Origin: Bedellia somnulentella
Lineage: Eukaryota > Arthropoda > Insecta > Lepidoptera > Bedelliidae
Direction: 5' to 3'
DNA: 64,000 nt
NCBI GenBank assembly: GCA_963576735.1
Contig: OY755174.1
Span: forward strand, 1,302,001 to 1,366,000
The notes beneath the pieces were generated by a model. It made no database searches. It saw only the letters and a list, made by a program, of their open reading frames with translations, and had not been told where the DNA came from. Of this stretch, positions 11,350 to 21,915 are shown piece by piece. Position numbers and translations under genes: made by a program. Within the stretch, counting starts at the first letter, position 1. The number at the start of each line of letters is the position of its first letter.

Positions 11350-11485
11350 AATTAAAACAACTATTGAGTTTCGGAAGACTGTCTTCCCGTGACCATGATA
11401 ACTGAAAAGTTTCGAAACGTCAGGCTTTGAAAATCATGTAATAACACGCGATTAAAATATCTGAAAATCAATAGTTGTTTTAATT
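11350..11485. mobile_element. Hairpin-type repeat with 18-bp inverted ends
   Basis: AATTAAAACAACTATTGA (11350-11367) pairs perfectly with its reverse complement at 11468-11485. The interior has GTTTCGAAACGTCAGGC and ACACGCGATTAAAAT, phrases I recall from common insect dispersed repeats. It is non-coding and the family is not assigned. Confidence 0.55.
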
Positions 11486-12247
11486 CTAATGTGCAATCGT
11501 GAAAGTCTTAGAAAATACTAAGAAATTTATTATTTGATGTTTACAAACATGGTGCTCGAAGCGCGCGAAGCCTCGTATAAGTATGCCTTTTGGTTTTTCC
11601 GTCCACCGTGATAATGAGAGAATTTTAGATAGTGCAGACTTCTCTTATCAATCAATCAATCTATTGACGAATAGAAAAAAATAACATTGTTTTTATTTAT
11701 ATAATTGCAAATAAAACGAACGCGAAAGTGGGGTCTTAATTTTATCTTTATTTTCATAACTGTATTTTTAATTTCACATCATTCACATCTACCTACCCGT
11801 ACTTACAGCTTTAGTAACAATACGAGTTCTTCATCTTCTTTTGGATGAGTTAATAGATAATTAATAACTATCAAATCCCCTTCGCTATTATAAAACATAG
11901 AACAATCGTTTACGCCATAGTATAATATAAAATTTTCTTCTTGCATAACGTAATAAAATAATCGTTAGATAAAGTTAAAACAATTGTTAGTTATAGTTGG
12001 TTATACAAAAACAATATTATTTTGCTGTATAATCTATAAAAAATCTAAACATGTAAGACCAGAAAATACACAAAAAAAGATGTAATTAATTATATAAATG
12101 CACGCACAGTATATACATGCGTAAAAAATTAAATTCAGCGGGGGCTATATGTAAGGAGCTTTTTTTCATTTCGTTTCACTCATTTAATATTTGTGTGACG
12201 ATCCAGATCCAGCAATTAAGATTTAAAGCCAAAAGGGCATAACGTAA
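11486..12247. other. No gene recognised
   Basis: AT-rich spacer between the hairpin repeat and the next SINE-A copy. Confidence 0.5.
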
Positions 12248-12494
12248 TACATACATACATATACTCACGGCTATAAATCCCTAGAAGGGGTAGCCAGAGC
12301 TAAGGAAACAGAAATTCCTCAGCCACTTTTGGAAGTTGCGTGGGGAAAAGATGGTAAAATAAAGTTTGTTGGTGATGGGTCTCCAACCGCATCGCCCAAA
12401 AAATCCTTAAAAGCCCCAATACCGTCAGTCGCCTCTTACGTACACCCACCGGAAGAAATGGGGTAGTGCTATTCTAAGCCGACACTACACAGCA
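12248..12494 (-). mobile_element. SINE-A copy
   Basis: Runs from (CATA)n-TACTCACGGCTATAAATCCC to AGCCGACACTACACAGCA on the plus strand. Includes the box-B-like GGTTGGAGACCC on the minus strand. Near full length. Confidence 0.85.
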
Positions 12495-12942
12495 CTCGGC
12501 ACACAGCATAACGTAATCTTATAGCATAACATAACCAAAGAATTAACTATTCTATTTACGATAAAAAAAGACATAACAAATATTTTAATAAAATTCTTGA
12601 GCTCGATGCAATCATTAATCGTTTAGCATAGTTTTGTTTCGTAACCGAGTGAGGAGTTTAATTGCACTGAAAATTATAACGTCATTTCTAAATATATTGG
12701 GACGACGACGCAGTCCAACATCATTTTGCTGACATGCTGTCTGATGCCGGCCTCCGTGGACCATGAAGGTTATGCGTTTATCTCAGATGCGGTTATGTGG
12801 GTCGGAACCTAACCATAGATCGGCAAATAGAAAAAACAATCAATAAAATGGTGTTGATAGAGAGTGTTATACTATAGGACTAGGTCATAATATTAGGTGT
12901 CTTTTTCAAATCCCTAACGTAGTTGAGGCATGTATAACTGCT

Positions 12943-12964
12943 TATATATATATATATATATATA
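12943..12964. repeat. (TA)n microsatellite
   Basis: Eleven TA units directly abutting the 5' end of the next SINE-A copy. Confidence 0.9.
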
Positions 12965-12965
12965 T

Positions 12966-13214
12966 GCTGTGTAGTGTCGGCTTAGAATAGCACTACCCTA
13001 TTTCTTCCGGTGGGTGTACGTAAGAGGCGACTAACGGTATTGGGGCCTTAAGGGATTGTTGGGCGATGCGGTTGGAGACCCATCACCAACAACCTTTATT
13101 TTTACCATCTTTTCCCCACTCACATTTCCAAGAATGGCTGAGGAATTTCTAATTCCTTAGGTCTGGCTACAACTTCTAGGGATTTACAGCCGTGAGTATA
13201 TGTATGTATGTATA
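12966..13214 (+). mobile_element. SINE-A copy, full length, reference for the family
   Basis: About 249 bp from GCTGTGTAGTGTCGGCTTAG to GCCGTGAGTATATGTATGTATGTA. The central GGTTGGAGACCC resembles a Pol III B box (GGTTCGANNCC), consistent with a Pol III-transcribed SINE. The (TATG)n tail marks the 3' end. I recall a widespread lepidopteran SINE of this form but do not assign a name. Confidence 0.85.
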
Positions 13215-14063
13215 ACTGCTTAAATTTTGTGATTCACGATGTAACCATATGTCTGAAATAACTCACCAGTACTTTTTATCCAAAACTTTTCTCAAAAGTT
13301 GAGAAAGTTCTCGTGAAGCCAATTACAGGTATTTTTAAAATAATGCTCTCGACGAAATTTCGTAGAAATAATTCAATATTTGTGGTCGGTCGGTGCCCTC
13401 GATTTATAAATAAATGTAATGATTAGCTAAGTAGAATACTAACTGACCAACTTTCCGTTTGTTGCAGGTACGCTGACAGACACGACGCACTCTGTGAGTC
13501 ATACGACATTCGCGAAAATGACGCGTCTATCTTTTTTCATTTCAAATCGAAAGCTATTCTTCTCGCTATTCTATCCCCCTTTACTGTTACTTTTAATGTT
13601 ATAAGTTCAATAATAATTGAAACGAAATTGGTGTTCTACTCTCTATATGCCCTTTCCATGCCTTAGATGGAGTTTTGCACATTAGCAAATCATCCTCAGT
13701 GTAGGTCAAGGTGCCGAAGTTATAGAATTTTATTTAATGGCAAGGTTTTTGTGATTAAGGGGATATTTAATAGTTATGTCAGGAAATCATCTGTGATACC
13801 GCAGAGTTATTAAATTAGCCGAATACATAAAGTACACTCAGTTTTCTTTTGGTATCTTCTTTGCAAAAACGCCTCAGACCATCCCTTTCAGCAGTAAAAT
13901 CAAGATAGTTTGTTAGATTATTATGTCATCATTTCTTCAGGTAGTAATTTTGAGCCTATTAATTTGAAACGAATATTTCTTAACCAAAAATATTGGTTCT
14001 ATGTACACTGATTAAGAAACTAATAAAAGCGAACTTATAAATATCCTTATAGGTATCATTTAA
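13215..14063. other. Spacer with one exon candidate
   Basis: Apart from the 26-nt splice-bounded candidate at 13468-13493, nothing is recognisable here. Confidence 0.5.
13468..13493 (+). CDS. Candidate 26-nt microexon of an unknown gene
   Basis: A perfect branch point TACTAAC (13437-13443) lies 24 nt upstream of a pyrimidine-rich acceptor (CTTTCCGTTTGTTGCAG). After 26 nt comes a good donor, TCT|GTGAGT (13494). Two of the three frames are open (TLTDTTHS if entered in phase 2, YADRHDAL in phase 1). No flanking exon is recognisable, so the gene and function are unknown. The splice signals are strong for such a short interval, but chance cannot be excluded. Confidence 0.3.
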
Positions 14064-14354
14064 CCCTTAACTACTGACGTGTCATTTTGTTACACTATTA
14101 CTGACGTACGTATGATATACGATACGTCTTGTTTTTGTTGTAGTTGCTCTGGTGCATCCATTAAGTGTGATTTGGGTTATTTTTGGTTTTTATTTATTTA
14201 TGTATGTTATATATAAAGTTAGGATACTAAATAAACAGTCATAATATTAACAGCAAAATATTTATTAATCAACAAACTTATGAGTATCAAATTAGAAATA
14301 TGAACAAAAAATCATTTAGGAGACGTATGAGGTACGTACGTCAGTGGTAAAGGG
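14064..14354. mobile_element. piggyBac-type MITE
   Basis: TTAA duplications (14060-14063 and 14355-14358) flank 291 bp with inverted ends CCCTTAACTACTGACGT and ACGTCAGTGGTAAAGGG. TTAA targets with CCC termini are typical of the piggyBac superfamily. It is non-coding. Confidence 0.65.
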
Positions 14355-14700
14355 TTAAATAAGTTTATAGTCACCTAAATACTTGCAATAAAATTCACAT
14401 TATATTATACAAAACCTTAAAAAACTAAAGCTGGAATAAATGTCTGTGAGCCGCGCTTTGTGTCATGGAAGGTAATAAAAGTTAACGTAGTAGCGACATC
14501 TAGTGTCGAGTAGCAAATTCATCACACATTGAGTAATTGTAATAATGCTACTCATGGTAACTATGAACCTAGTAGAATCTAGTAAGTAGTTAAAGGTGAA
14601 TTTGTATTGTAACGGTAGGCTAAATATTATATTATCACGGAACTGAAGTATTCGTATTATTTATAGATACTAAACCACTTTTTGGACATCGTAGGCATGA

Positions 14701-14773
14701 GCCCGGATAGCTCAGTCGGTAGAGCATTGGACTTTTAATCCAAGGGTCCAGGGTTCAAGTCCCTGTTCGGGCG
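14701..14773 (+). tRNA. tRNA-Lys-TTT: tRNA-Lys (anticodon TTT), intact
   Basis: All arms pair. The acceptor is GCCCGGA with TTCGGGC (one G.U), the D-arm GCTC/GAGC, the anticodon stem TTGGA/TCCAA around loop CTTTTAA (anticodon 14734-14736, U33 and A37 in place), and the T-arm CAGGG-TTCAAGT-CCCTG. The discriminator is G and no CCA is encoded, as in eukaryotes. A and B boxes are intact. It decodes AAA and probably AAG lysine codons. It is not embedded in repeat sequence and has no SINE tail, so I take it as a genuine nuclear gene. Confidence 0.95.
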
Positions 14774-14778
14774 GCTTC

Positions 14779-14783
14779 TTTTT
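14779..14783 (+). terminator. Pol III terminator of tRNA-Lys
   Basis: TTTTT starting 6 nt after the tRNA 3' end, followed by further T-runs. Confidence 0.8.
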
Positions 14784-15714
14784 GTTGTTTTATTTTATCT
14801 TTTATGTAATTATATGCCTCTGTATCTTATTTAAATATTTTTTCCGCAAATTAAAAAAAAAAAAACTGAATTAATTATCGTCTTGGATTCGTAATATGAT
14901 TCGGATATGAAACTATTAGGGTACTTGTCAGATTTTAAATGATTTGAATGAGTTTTCTACCAGTATAAGTGGCATCAGGCTAGGATGAGAGAGTGAATAT
15001 GTCACGTGATAAATGAGATATTGACAGCTTATGTATGAATAAACAGTCTGTTTCTCACTTCTCAAGTAACATACTAACTCTTACGCGCGTCATGCTACGG
15101 GTACGGAACCATAAGGCGTTATTTTACTATTGAGACATAGAATAATAGTACCCAGAGTCCTATCACATTGGTTTCACTTGCCAGTCAAGGGGGGACGTTC
15201 CCCCCTGTGATGAAGCTGGGCCATAGAAGCAATCCCGAAGCCCGTCCCGCGCGTGCCAAACCTGGTCTTTGTGCCGCGTGATTCCCGCACTCAGTCGGTT
15301 AGAAGCTTTGAAAGTGACAAGCCAAAACAGATCCACAAAAAAATGGCGATTTACGTACTTCCAACTTATCGAAATAGAGTAAATATCAAAGCTAAAGGAC
15401 TGGGAATCACGGTTCACCGGTTACTATTGTTTATTTCCACTTATTTTCGATTATTTATTCAAAGCTATTATGTTTTGTTTAAATTATGAATTTTTATGCG
15501 CCGTCATGTCAGTGTTTGTGCAAGCGCAAAATAATTTTTTTCTCCAATTTTCAATAAAATAATATTGCGTTTAAGAAGAAATTCTAAAAGAATGTGTTTA
15601 AATAAAAAGAGCTCTACTTCTATGACATTTACAACTCCACCTGCACAGCTTACTGCTGTTGTTCTTCTTAGTATAGAATTAATGAATTTAATTTCTGATT
15701 AGTAGTTAATTTTA
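14784..15714. other. No gene recognised
   Basis: Two opposite reading frames overlap around 15163-15489 over a GC-richer patch but neither is recognisable. The only structural feature is the hairpin at 15188-15206. Confidence 0.45.
15188..15206. other. Perfect G/C-run hairpin
   Basis: AGGGGGGA and TCCCCCCT are separated by CGT, an 8-bp stem with a 3-nt loop. No role can be assigned. Confidence 0.5.
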
Positions 15715-15994
15715 GCTGTGTAGTTTTGGCTCAGAATAGCACTACACCATTTCGTTCTATGGGTGATCGTAATAGGCAACTAAGGGTATTATTTTCAATG
15801 TGGCTTCTTAAGGATTTTTTGGGTGATACGGTTGGAGACACATTACCAAGAACTTGAAGAAGATTACAATCTTTATTGTACCTTATTTTACAATCTTTTT
15901 CCCCTTCAAATTCCACAAGTGACTGATGAATTTCTTTTTTAAAACTCTGACTACCCTTTCTAGACATTTATAGCCGTGAGTATGTATGAATGTA
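15715..15994 (+). mobile_element. SINE-A copy, diverged
   Basis: From GCTGTGTAGTTTTGGCTCAG to TAGCCGTGAGTATGTATG, with a roughly 30-bp internal expansion. Confidence 0.75.
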
Positions 15995-17788
15995 GTTAAT
16001 TTAAAAAAGGTGTTGCTAACTGTTTTCCTTTCCTTATAAAATAATTTACGAAAATTTGGCGATATTATTAGCTTGCAACATTGAGGGGTGTGAAGTGCAG
16101 TGAAAGCGGGGGGATTATTGGATTGGACCATTTTGACGAACCGATTTGTACTGACTACGGTGTCTGGAGGATACTAAGTTAGTGTATTGAGAATTTCTTC
16201 AGCCAATTTTGAAAGGCGAGTGGGTTGAGAGTAGTACAAATAAAATATAAAGTATCGTTGTGGTGACTAGTATCTAGCCAAAGCGCCATAAGTTTTAATG
16301 TGTGTGGCGAATATAGATAGGAAATCGAAAAACACTGCAACTACATTGACATAATAATTTCAAACATGGTTGTTCATGCCACCTATGTTTTCCAGCTCGC
16401 ACTAATAAAAATATCTGACGTTCAACTGTTGCATTTCTTTTAACGTTGTGTTAGTGTCAAATTGTAGGTGTAGATGGCGCTGATCATTAGTTCTTTAGTT
16501 ACCTCGTAGATGGCGTTTATCTTGGTAAAATAGTCTGACTTAAAACTACATTTGTTAGTGTTCCATTCCACGAAAGAAAGTCCAAGTTACTTTTTTACAC
16601 CACTATTGTTATTATTAAATTGCTTATTAAATTTATTAATGCATTCTCATTAGTGTTCCTTCGATAATAGAAGTTATTTTCAATTTTTTGTTATATAGCA
16701 TTAGTTCTTTAGTAATCTGATAGATGGCGTTAGCTGTAAGTAAAATAGCTTGGACTTTTTTCTTGTTGCTTCTTCCCAGTAAAAAATATTATGTTGTTAT
16801 TTCAAAGTGTTTATTAATTTTTTTGAATGCAAAATTACATAAATTAAACAAAACTAGAACTATCATTTTTCAAGAAAAAAAATACCATGATTTCAATAGG
16901 TGCTTTTACTACGCAGCACTGCAGCAGTCCGTCAGACCAGATTAAAATATGTATTTTTGCAACGATACATCTTGTATTTACATTATCACATAAGTTCTAA
17001 ATTTCTTCTGTAATAAATAAACATTAATTAAAGTGATATTCATGATATTTCTATGCATCGAGGAATTGCTAAGAATACTATTTTGTTCCGTAAACACCAT
17101 AAAGTCCAGTTTGTATATTTCTAAATGAGCCGTAGTAAACATACGCTTGGCAACATGGCAACACTAGGAAATGGTTATAACACCATAAAACTTGATCAAA
17201 GCTGTACACAAACACAACACATCCCGAAACGCCGAAACGGAAGCATCCTCAATTATGAAATATTACCGCCGCGCGCGCCGTCTCGTATGTTTGCTCGAAA
17301 ATGAAATAAAAACATTTTTTTGCCTCAACACTGTCCTCTTAAATAGACTACGCCTTATCTATCGTTCATCATGCAGGGTTTTATCGTTTATATCATCAAA
17401 CGGCTACTGAAAAGCTATGTCAAACAAGAACAACCATCTCTGCGTTCTCCATCTTTTATTAATTATTATAGTTGAATATAGTTGAAGATATCCGTACTGT
17501 ACACCGATGTCACCCCAAAAAGGCATCATAACTCTTAATAGTTGCTTTTATGAATAAGTATGATTTCTTAAAGTCCAACAAAAATGTTTTAAAGTTAGTA
17601 AAGCTGAAATAGCTTTATTATAGTTTCAACTTCCACATCGTTCATCAAACTATAGTTACATATAACCACCTCTTCACAAGGAAAATATTTAACGAGAGAA
17701 ATTTCGCGAACATGCATGTTAGCTGAAGTGGCTTTGAATGTGCGCATTAACTTTGCTAGGGAGTTTGGGTGGCGGTGCTCAAGGTTGG
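15995..17788. other. No gene recognised; diverged direct repeat
   Basis: Segments beginning near 16480 and 16697 share ATTAGTTCTTTAGT then AGATGGCGTT and continue with weaker similarity, so they look like an old duplication about 216 bp apart. No protein gene is supported. Confidence 0.4.
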
Positions 17789-17800
17789 CACGTGACGTCA
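17789..17800 (+). promoter_or_regulatory. Overlapping E-box and CRE
   Basis: CACGTG (17789-17794) overlaps TGACGTCA (17793-17800). These are perfect palindromic sites for bHLH and CREB/ATF-type factors. They lie 74 nt upstream of an ATG in a favourable context, which suggests a proximal promoter. No TATA box is evident. Confidence 0.4.
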
Positions 17801-17873
17801 TCGCAGCCAGGGGAACGCAGTTTCAAGGTTATCGCTGTTTACCTGCTTTCCAGTTTGTTTGGTGTCGATAGCG

Positions 17874-17894
17874 ATGGCGTGTAACACTACGATT
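17874..17894 (+). CDS. Candidate first coding exon (7 codons) of an unknown gene
   Basis: ATG in good context (GCGATGGCG) opens a frame reading MACNTTI, then a strong splice donor GTGAGT at 17895. The intron would be phase 0. Upstream 17800-17873 would be 5' UTR, with the E-box/CRE at 17789-17800. No downstream exon can be matched with confidence, so the product is unknown. Without transcript evidence this is a promoter-plus-exon hypothesis. Confidence 0.25.
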
Positions 17895-18090
17895 GTGAGT
17901 GTATTCTATGCGATGTTTTGGTACTTTGTAGGCTTTTTGTTTCTCTTTATTTCAATTAGTTTTACCTTACTTCATGTTTTTGTAACATGTAAAGGATGTA
18001 CTTGGATTGAATCATAATAGATCTCTAGGTTCTAATAATAATTACGGATGCTGAAATGAGTAAGATAGTATTGTGAAAAGTCAAATTAGT

Positions 18091-18340
18091 ACATACATAC
18101 ATATATATACTCACGGCTAAAAATCCCTTGCGGGGAAACCAGAGCTGAGGAATTTGAAATTCCTCAGCCACTTTTGGAAAGAAGAGTGGGTAAAAGATGG
18201 TAAAATAAAGGTTGTTGGTGATGGGTCTCCAACCGCATCGCCCAAAAATTCCTTAAAAGCCCCAATACCGTTAGTCGCCTCTTACGTACACTCACCGGAA
18301 GAAATGGGGTAGTGTTATTCTAAGCCGACACTACACAGCA
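18091..18340 (-). mobile_element. SINE-A copy, near full length
   Basis: (CATA)n tail, TACTCACGG, GGTGATGGGTCTCCAACCGC and terminal GCCGACACTACACAGCA are all present. Confidence 0.85.
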
Positions 18341-18396
18341 AAAATTAAATTTATTTTCAAATTAAACTTCAAATTAGTAATATTACACATAGTAGA

Positions 18397-18588
18397 GCCG
18401 TGTAGTGCCGACTTAGAATGTCACTAAAACTTTCTACCCACGGGTGTCGTAAGAGGCGACTAAGCGTAGGGATACTTTATTTTGTACCATCTTGTCCCCT
18501 ATCAACTTTCAAATTTGGCTGAGGAGTTTCTATCTCTGAAGTTCTAGTTACCCTTTTTGGGATTCATATCCGTGAGTATGTGTGTAGT
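18397..18588 (+). mobile_element. SINE-A copy with internal deletion
   Basis: Begins GCCGTGTAGTGCCGACTTAG and ends CCGTGAGTATGTGTG. The box-B region around the GGTTGGAGACCC position is deleted. It lies tail-opposed to the preceding minus-strand copy, 56 bp away. Confidence 0.75.
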
Positions 18589-19340
18589 AGTATTCTTAAA
18601 ACGAATAAACAAAAGTTATCTCTTATTCTTTTCACTGCGCACTTATTATACTTCAAACAAACAACTCAATTTGGTTCTGGAATGTTCGAGCTGATCACGA
18701 CTCGAACAATATAAATGCAGTTTTGGTATTAAATTAAAATGTTCAAATAAATGCTTTTGAACCGTTCGGGTTTTTGCGAGCAATTTATGTGCATAATGCG
18801 ACGACTAAAAACTTGAAAGCTGAAGAATTGTTTTGAGGTTTTAGTACACCATACAGTTTAATCCTTTAACCGGTGAAGGTAAAATGGAAACTAGAATTAT
18901 AGGATTCGAATTCGAGAATTTTATTTACACATACTCATTGTGTGTAAGGTTACAAATAGTTTTTAACTTTCGAATAATGCAAGCGGTTTATCATATTGAA
19001 GTTGGGTGTGACGATTAGCCATTAGTTATCATACCAGCACACCCTATCACTATCGCCTTTAGCTAATGTTAAAGATTATAGGACTATTTAAACATTAATT
19101 CTGACTAAAGAAAGAAAATCATTAATTCCTTGCTACATCCGACAACACATACAAAAATACACATAGCATAAAAAATAGGGTGATTCAGACATACCTATTC
19201 CACCACTGGCTTAGTGCAGGTTGGCAGTCTAGCTACTATCATGAAAGTAACCGAGACCGACGGTTTAACCGAAAAATCGAAATCTTAATTTTAGGATCGT
19301 CATGTGATACAACCCTGCTTTATTTACTAATCTGAGGTAA
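18589..19340. other. No gene recognised
   Basis: AT-rich spacer between SINE-A copies. Confidence 0.5.
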
Positions 19341-19583
19341 ACATATCATAACATATACTCACGGCTATAAATCCCTAGAAGGGGTAGCCAGAGCTAAGGA
19401 ATTAGAAATTCCTCAGCCACCTTTGGAAAATTGAGTGGGGTAAGGATGGTAAAGGTTGTTGGTGATGGGTATCCAACCGCATCGCCCAAAAATCCCTTAA
19501 AAGCCCGAATACCGTTAGTCGCCTCTTACGTATACCCATCGGTAGAAACGGGGTAGTGCTATTCTAAGCCGACACTACACGGC
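19341..19583 (-). mobile_element. SINE-A copy
   Basis: Near full length, with a short tail. Ends AGCCGACACTACACGGCA. Confidence 0.85.
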
Positions 19584-19987
19584 AAAACTTACAAATTGAT
19601 TTTTCAAGTATAACCTTCTGGGAATCGAACCCTATTCGATCGATCATCTTATACGAGTTATTTTCTTCATAGTGAACTTTAAGATGTTTAATGAATCATG
19701 AAAATATAGGAACTGTGTATGTTTTTATTGTACTTATGAAAAATTAAATTAACAGATTCTTGTTTATCAGATCCTGAATTTTAAGCAAAATTCGGCGCTA
19801 ATGAGTCATGAGTAAAGTTAGTTATCGCTGAAGTATGATAATATGTAACCGTACTGCCGGCATCTCTAGTTAACATTCCTCTGTTGAAATTGTCACTCGA
19901 CTAATTGTTCCGATTCACTCGTACACTATACACAAAACCATCCTTAATAGAACGATAGAGTAGAATGGAACAACTCTTTATTCAACT

Positions 19988-20165
19988 TAAGTACAACTCA
20001 GCCATGAGGGTTTCCTCACGATGTATACCCTCACCGTTTACGACCATGACAACTTTAGACACACCTGACTTTAGAAAAGGCAAATTGACGTAGGCCTGAC
20101 TCGGGATTCGAACCCTCATAGTCTGCACGATAAGCGGTGTTACTATCCGCTGAGCTATCATAGTT
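19988..20165 (-). mobile_element. SINE-C, 5' part (tRNA head and core)
   Basis: On the minus strand it starts with a tRNA-like head (TAGCTCAGCGG A-box region, GGTTCGAATCC B box) and runs into the SINE-C core (AACGGTGAGGG, ATCGTGAGGAAACCCTCA, GAGTTGTACTTA), then stops. The 3' half is missing. Confidence 0.7.
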
Positions 20166-20189
20166 GCTAATCAAACAATATTTATAACC

Positions 20190-20459
20190 ACATACATACA
20201 TATACTCACGGCTATAAATCCCTATAAAGGGGTAGCCAGAGCTAAGGAACTAGTAGTTCCTCAGCCACTTTTGGAAAATTGAGTGGGGAAAAGATAGCAA
20301 AATAAAGGTTGTTGGTGATGGGTCTCCAACCGCATCGCCCAAAAATCCCTTAAAAGCCCCAACACCGTTAGTCGCCTCTTACGTACACCCACCGGCAGAA
20401 ATGGGGTAGTGTTATTCTAAGCCGACACTTCACAGCATAGCCGACACTACACAGCATAG
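20190..20459 (-). mobile_element. SINE-A copy with duplicated 5' end
   Basis: Full body. The 5' terminus (plus-strand AGCCGACACTACACAGCAT) is present twice in tandem near 20421-20457. Confidence 0.85.
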
Positions 20460-20691
20460 CCACAATACTACCACAATACTAGTTTAATCAAAACAATTTA
20501 TTCTAATGCTATTTATTATCAAGTATGCTTTAATACGGAAATAAAACTAATGATACTTTGTTATTTATTTACCCAATTGATGGAGATCACTTAACTTTAG
20601 TGTGAAAAGCGAATGTCACTAATAAACAACCCAACACGCCATTAAAACTGGTGGGGCTTACTCAAGACAGCATTTAGGTTTAAACCTAATT

Positions 20692-21072
20692 GGCCTAGAC
20701 CTCGTTTTCAAATCATACCCTTTTTATATTTTAAATCGATAAAAGACATCAAACTAAACAACAATTCCTATGGAATGCTTTTTATTATATTTTCAATCTA
20801 TAAAAGACATCAAACTAAACAACTTTGCCTATGGAGTGCTTTTCTAAAATATTGTAATTTTCAAAATAAATAACAATTAAAAAGTGTCGTACCTAGATCA
20901 AACTGAGAAAGTATGTTGAGGTATTTAGCCTCAGCTAAAATATAAATAAAAAACATATGGTCAAATCACAAGATGTTTTTTTTATTTCAGCTGAGGCTAA
21001 GGTTGTTTAGTTTGATGTCTTTTATCAATTTAAAATATAAAAAGGGCATGTTTTAAAAACGAGGTCTAGGCC
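20692..21072. mobile_element. MITE with 71-bp inverted ends, AATT flanks
   Basis: Arms 20692-20762 and 21002-21072 are inverted with about four mismatches. The termini GGCCTAGACC/GGTCTAGGCC sit inside AATT on both sides (20688-20691 and 21073-21076), a possible 4-bp target duplication. Part of the left arm (GATAAAAGACATCAAAC) is repeated near 20805-20822. A second inner pair (CCTCAGCTA and its complement) lies near 20930 and 20990. Non-coding. A Sola-like origin is possible from the AATT target but not shown. Confidence 0.65.
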
Positions 21073-21254
21073 AATTATCCACTACTGTAGCACTTACAAT
21101 TCAAGTGTTAATAAGCTCGTGATAGTCACTTTCAGATACATTTCGTCAGTACTACCATGTACTGTTAAAGATTTGTAATAATATCTAACTGTGGATATAA
21201 GGTGAAGGAATTACATGCCATAGAAGGAGAAAGTTATATTTGACTAACATGAAA

Positions 21255-21434
21255 TTGCCGCATAGTGCCAGCTTAAAAAGACACTACCCCTTTCTATTCA
21301 CGGGGTTGTGGGATGGGTAAGAGGCGACTAGGGGTATGCGGCTTTTTTATCAAAGGGTTTTTGGGCGATGCAGACCCATCACCAACGATACTTTATTTCT
21401 ACCAACTTGTACCCTATCTACTTCCAAATGTGGC
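21255..21434 (+). mobile_element. SINE-A copy, 3'-truncated
   Basis: From TTGCCGCATAGTGCCAGCTT to CCAAATGTGGCTGA. The tail and about 80 bp of the 3' part are missing. Confidence 0.7.
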
Positions 21435-21531
21435 TGAAAAGTAATAAAATGTAACATAAAATTATGTCTTACAACATTAATCAGACCGAATACACTAAGT
21501 TCTATACATTAATCTTTATTTCCTTTGACAA

Positions 21532-21899
21532 CCGTGATAGCCCAGTGGGTAGAACACTTGATTATCGTGCAAGCGACTAGTGTTCGAATCCTGGGTTGGG
21601 CCTACACCAATTTCTCTTTTCTAAAGACATATGTGTGGTTAATTTATCATGGTTGTTAACGGTGAGGGAAAACATCGTTAGGAAACCCACATGGCCGAGT
21701 TGTACTTAGTCATGTGACAGTGTATTCGTACAAAACGGCGATAGGCCTGCCCCCTATCACGTGAGTACACTGTCCATGCAAAACGTGGGTACTCTGAACA
21801 CCAGGTGACAAAGTCACGTGATGTTCAGAAGTATTAGTACCTCTGCCAACCCCTTCGGGGATATTCGGCGTGAAAGTTTATGTTTTATGTTATTTTATG
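21532..21899 (+). mobile_element. SINE-C, full length with 16-bp target duplication
   Basis: Perfect duplicates TTATTTCCTTTGACAA at 21516-21531 and 21900-21915 bracket the element. The tRNA-like head (GATAGCCCAGTGGG, GTTCGAATCC) is followed by a conserved core (TTAACGGTGAGGGAAAACATC, positions about 21657-21680) and a body with GTCACGTGATGTTCAGAAG and CCAACCCCTTCGGGGATA. The end is a TTTTATGTTATT tail. This is a classic tRNA-derived SINE mobilised by target-primed reverse transcription. The head is not a functional tRNA. Confidence 0.85.
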
Positions 21900-21915
21900 T
21901 TATTTCCTTTGACAA

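Noticed and set aside
21532..21602. Functional tRNA gene
   Set aside because: The head lacks a proper acceptor stem and continues into SINE body with target duplications on both sides.
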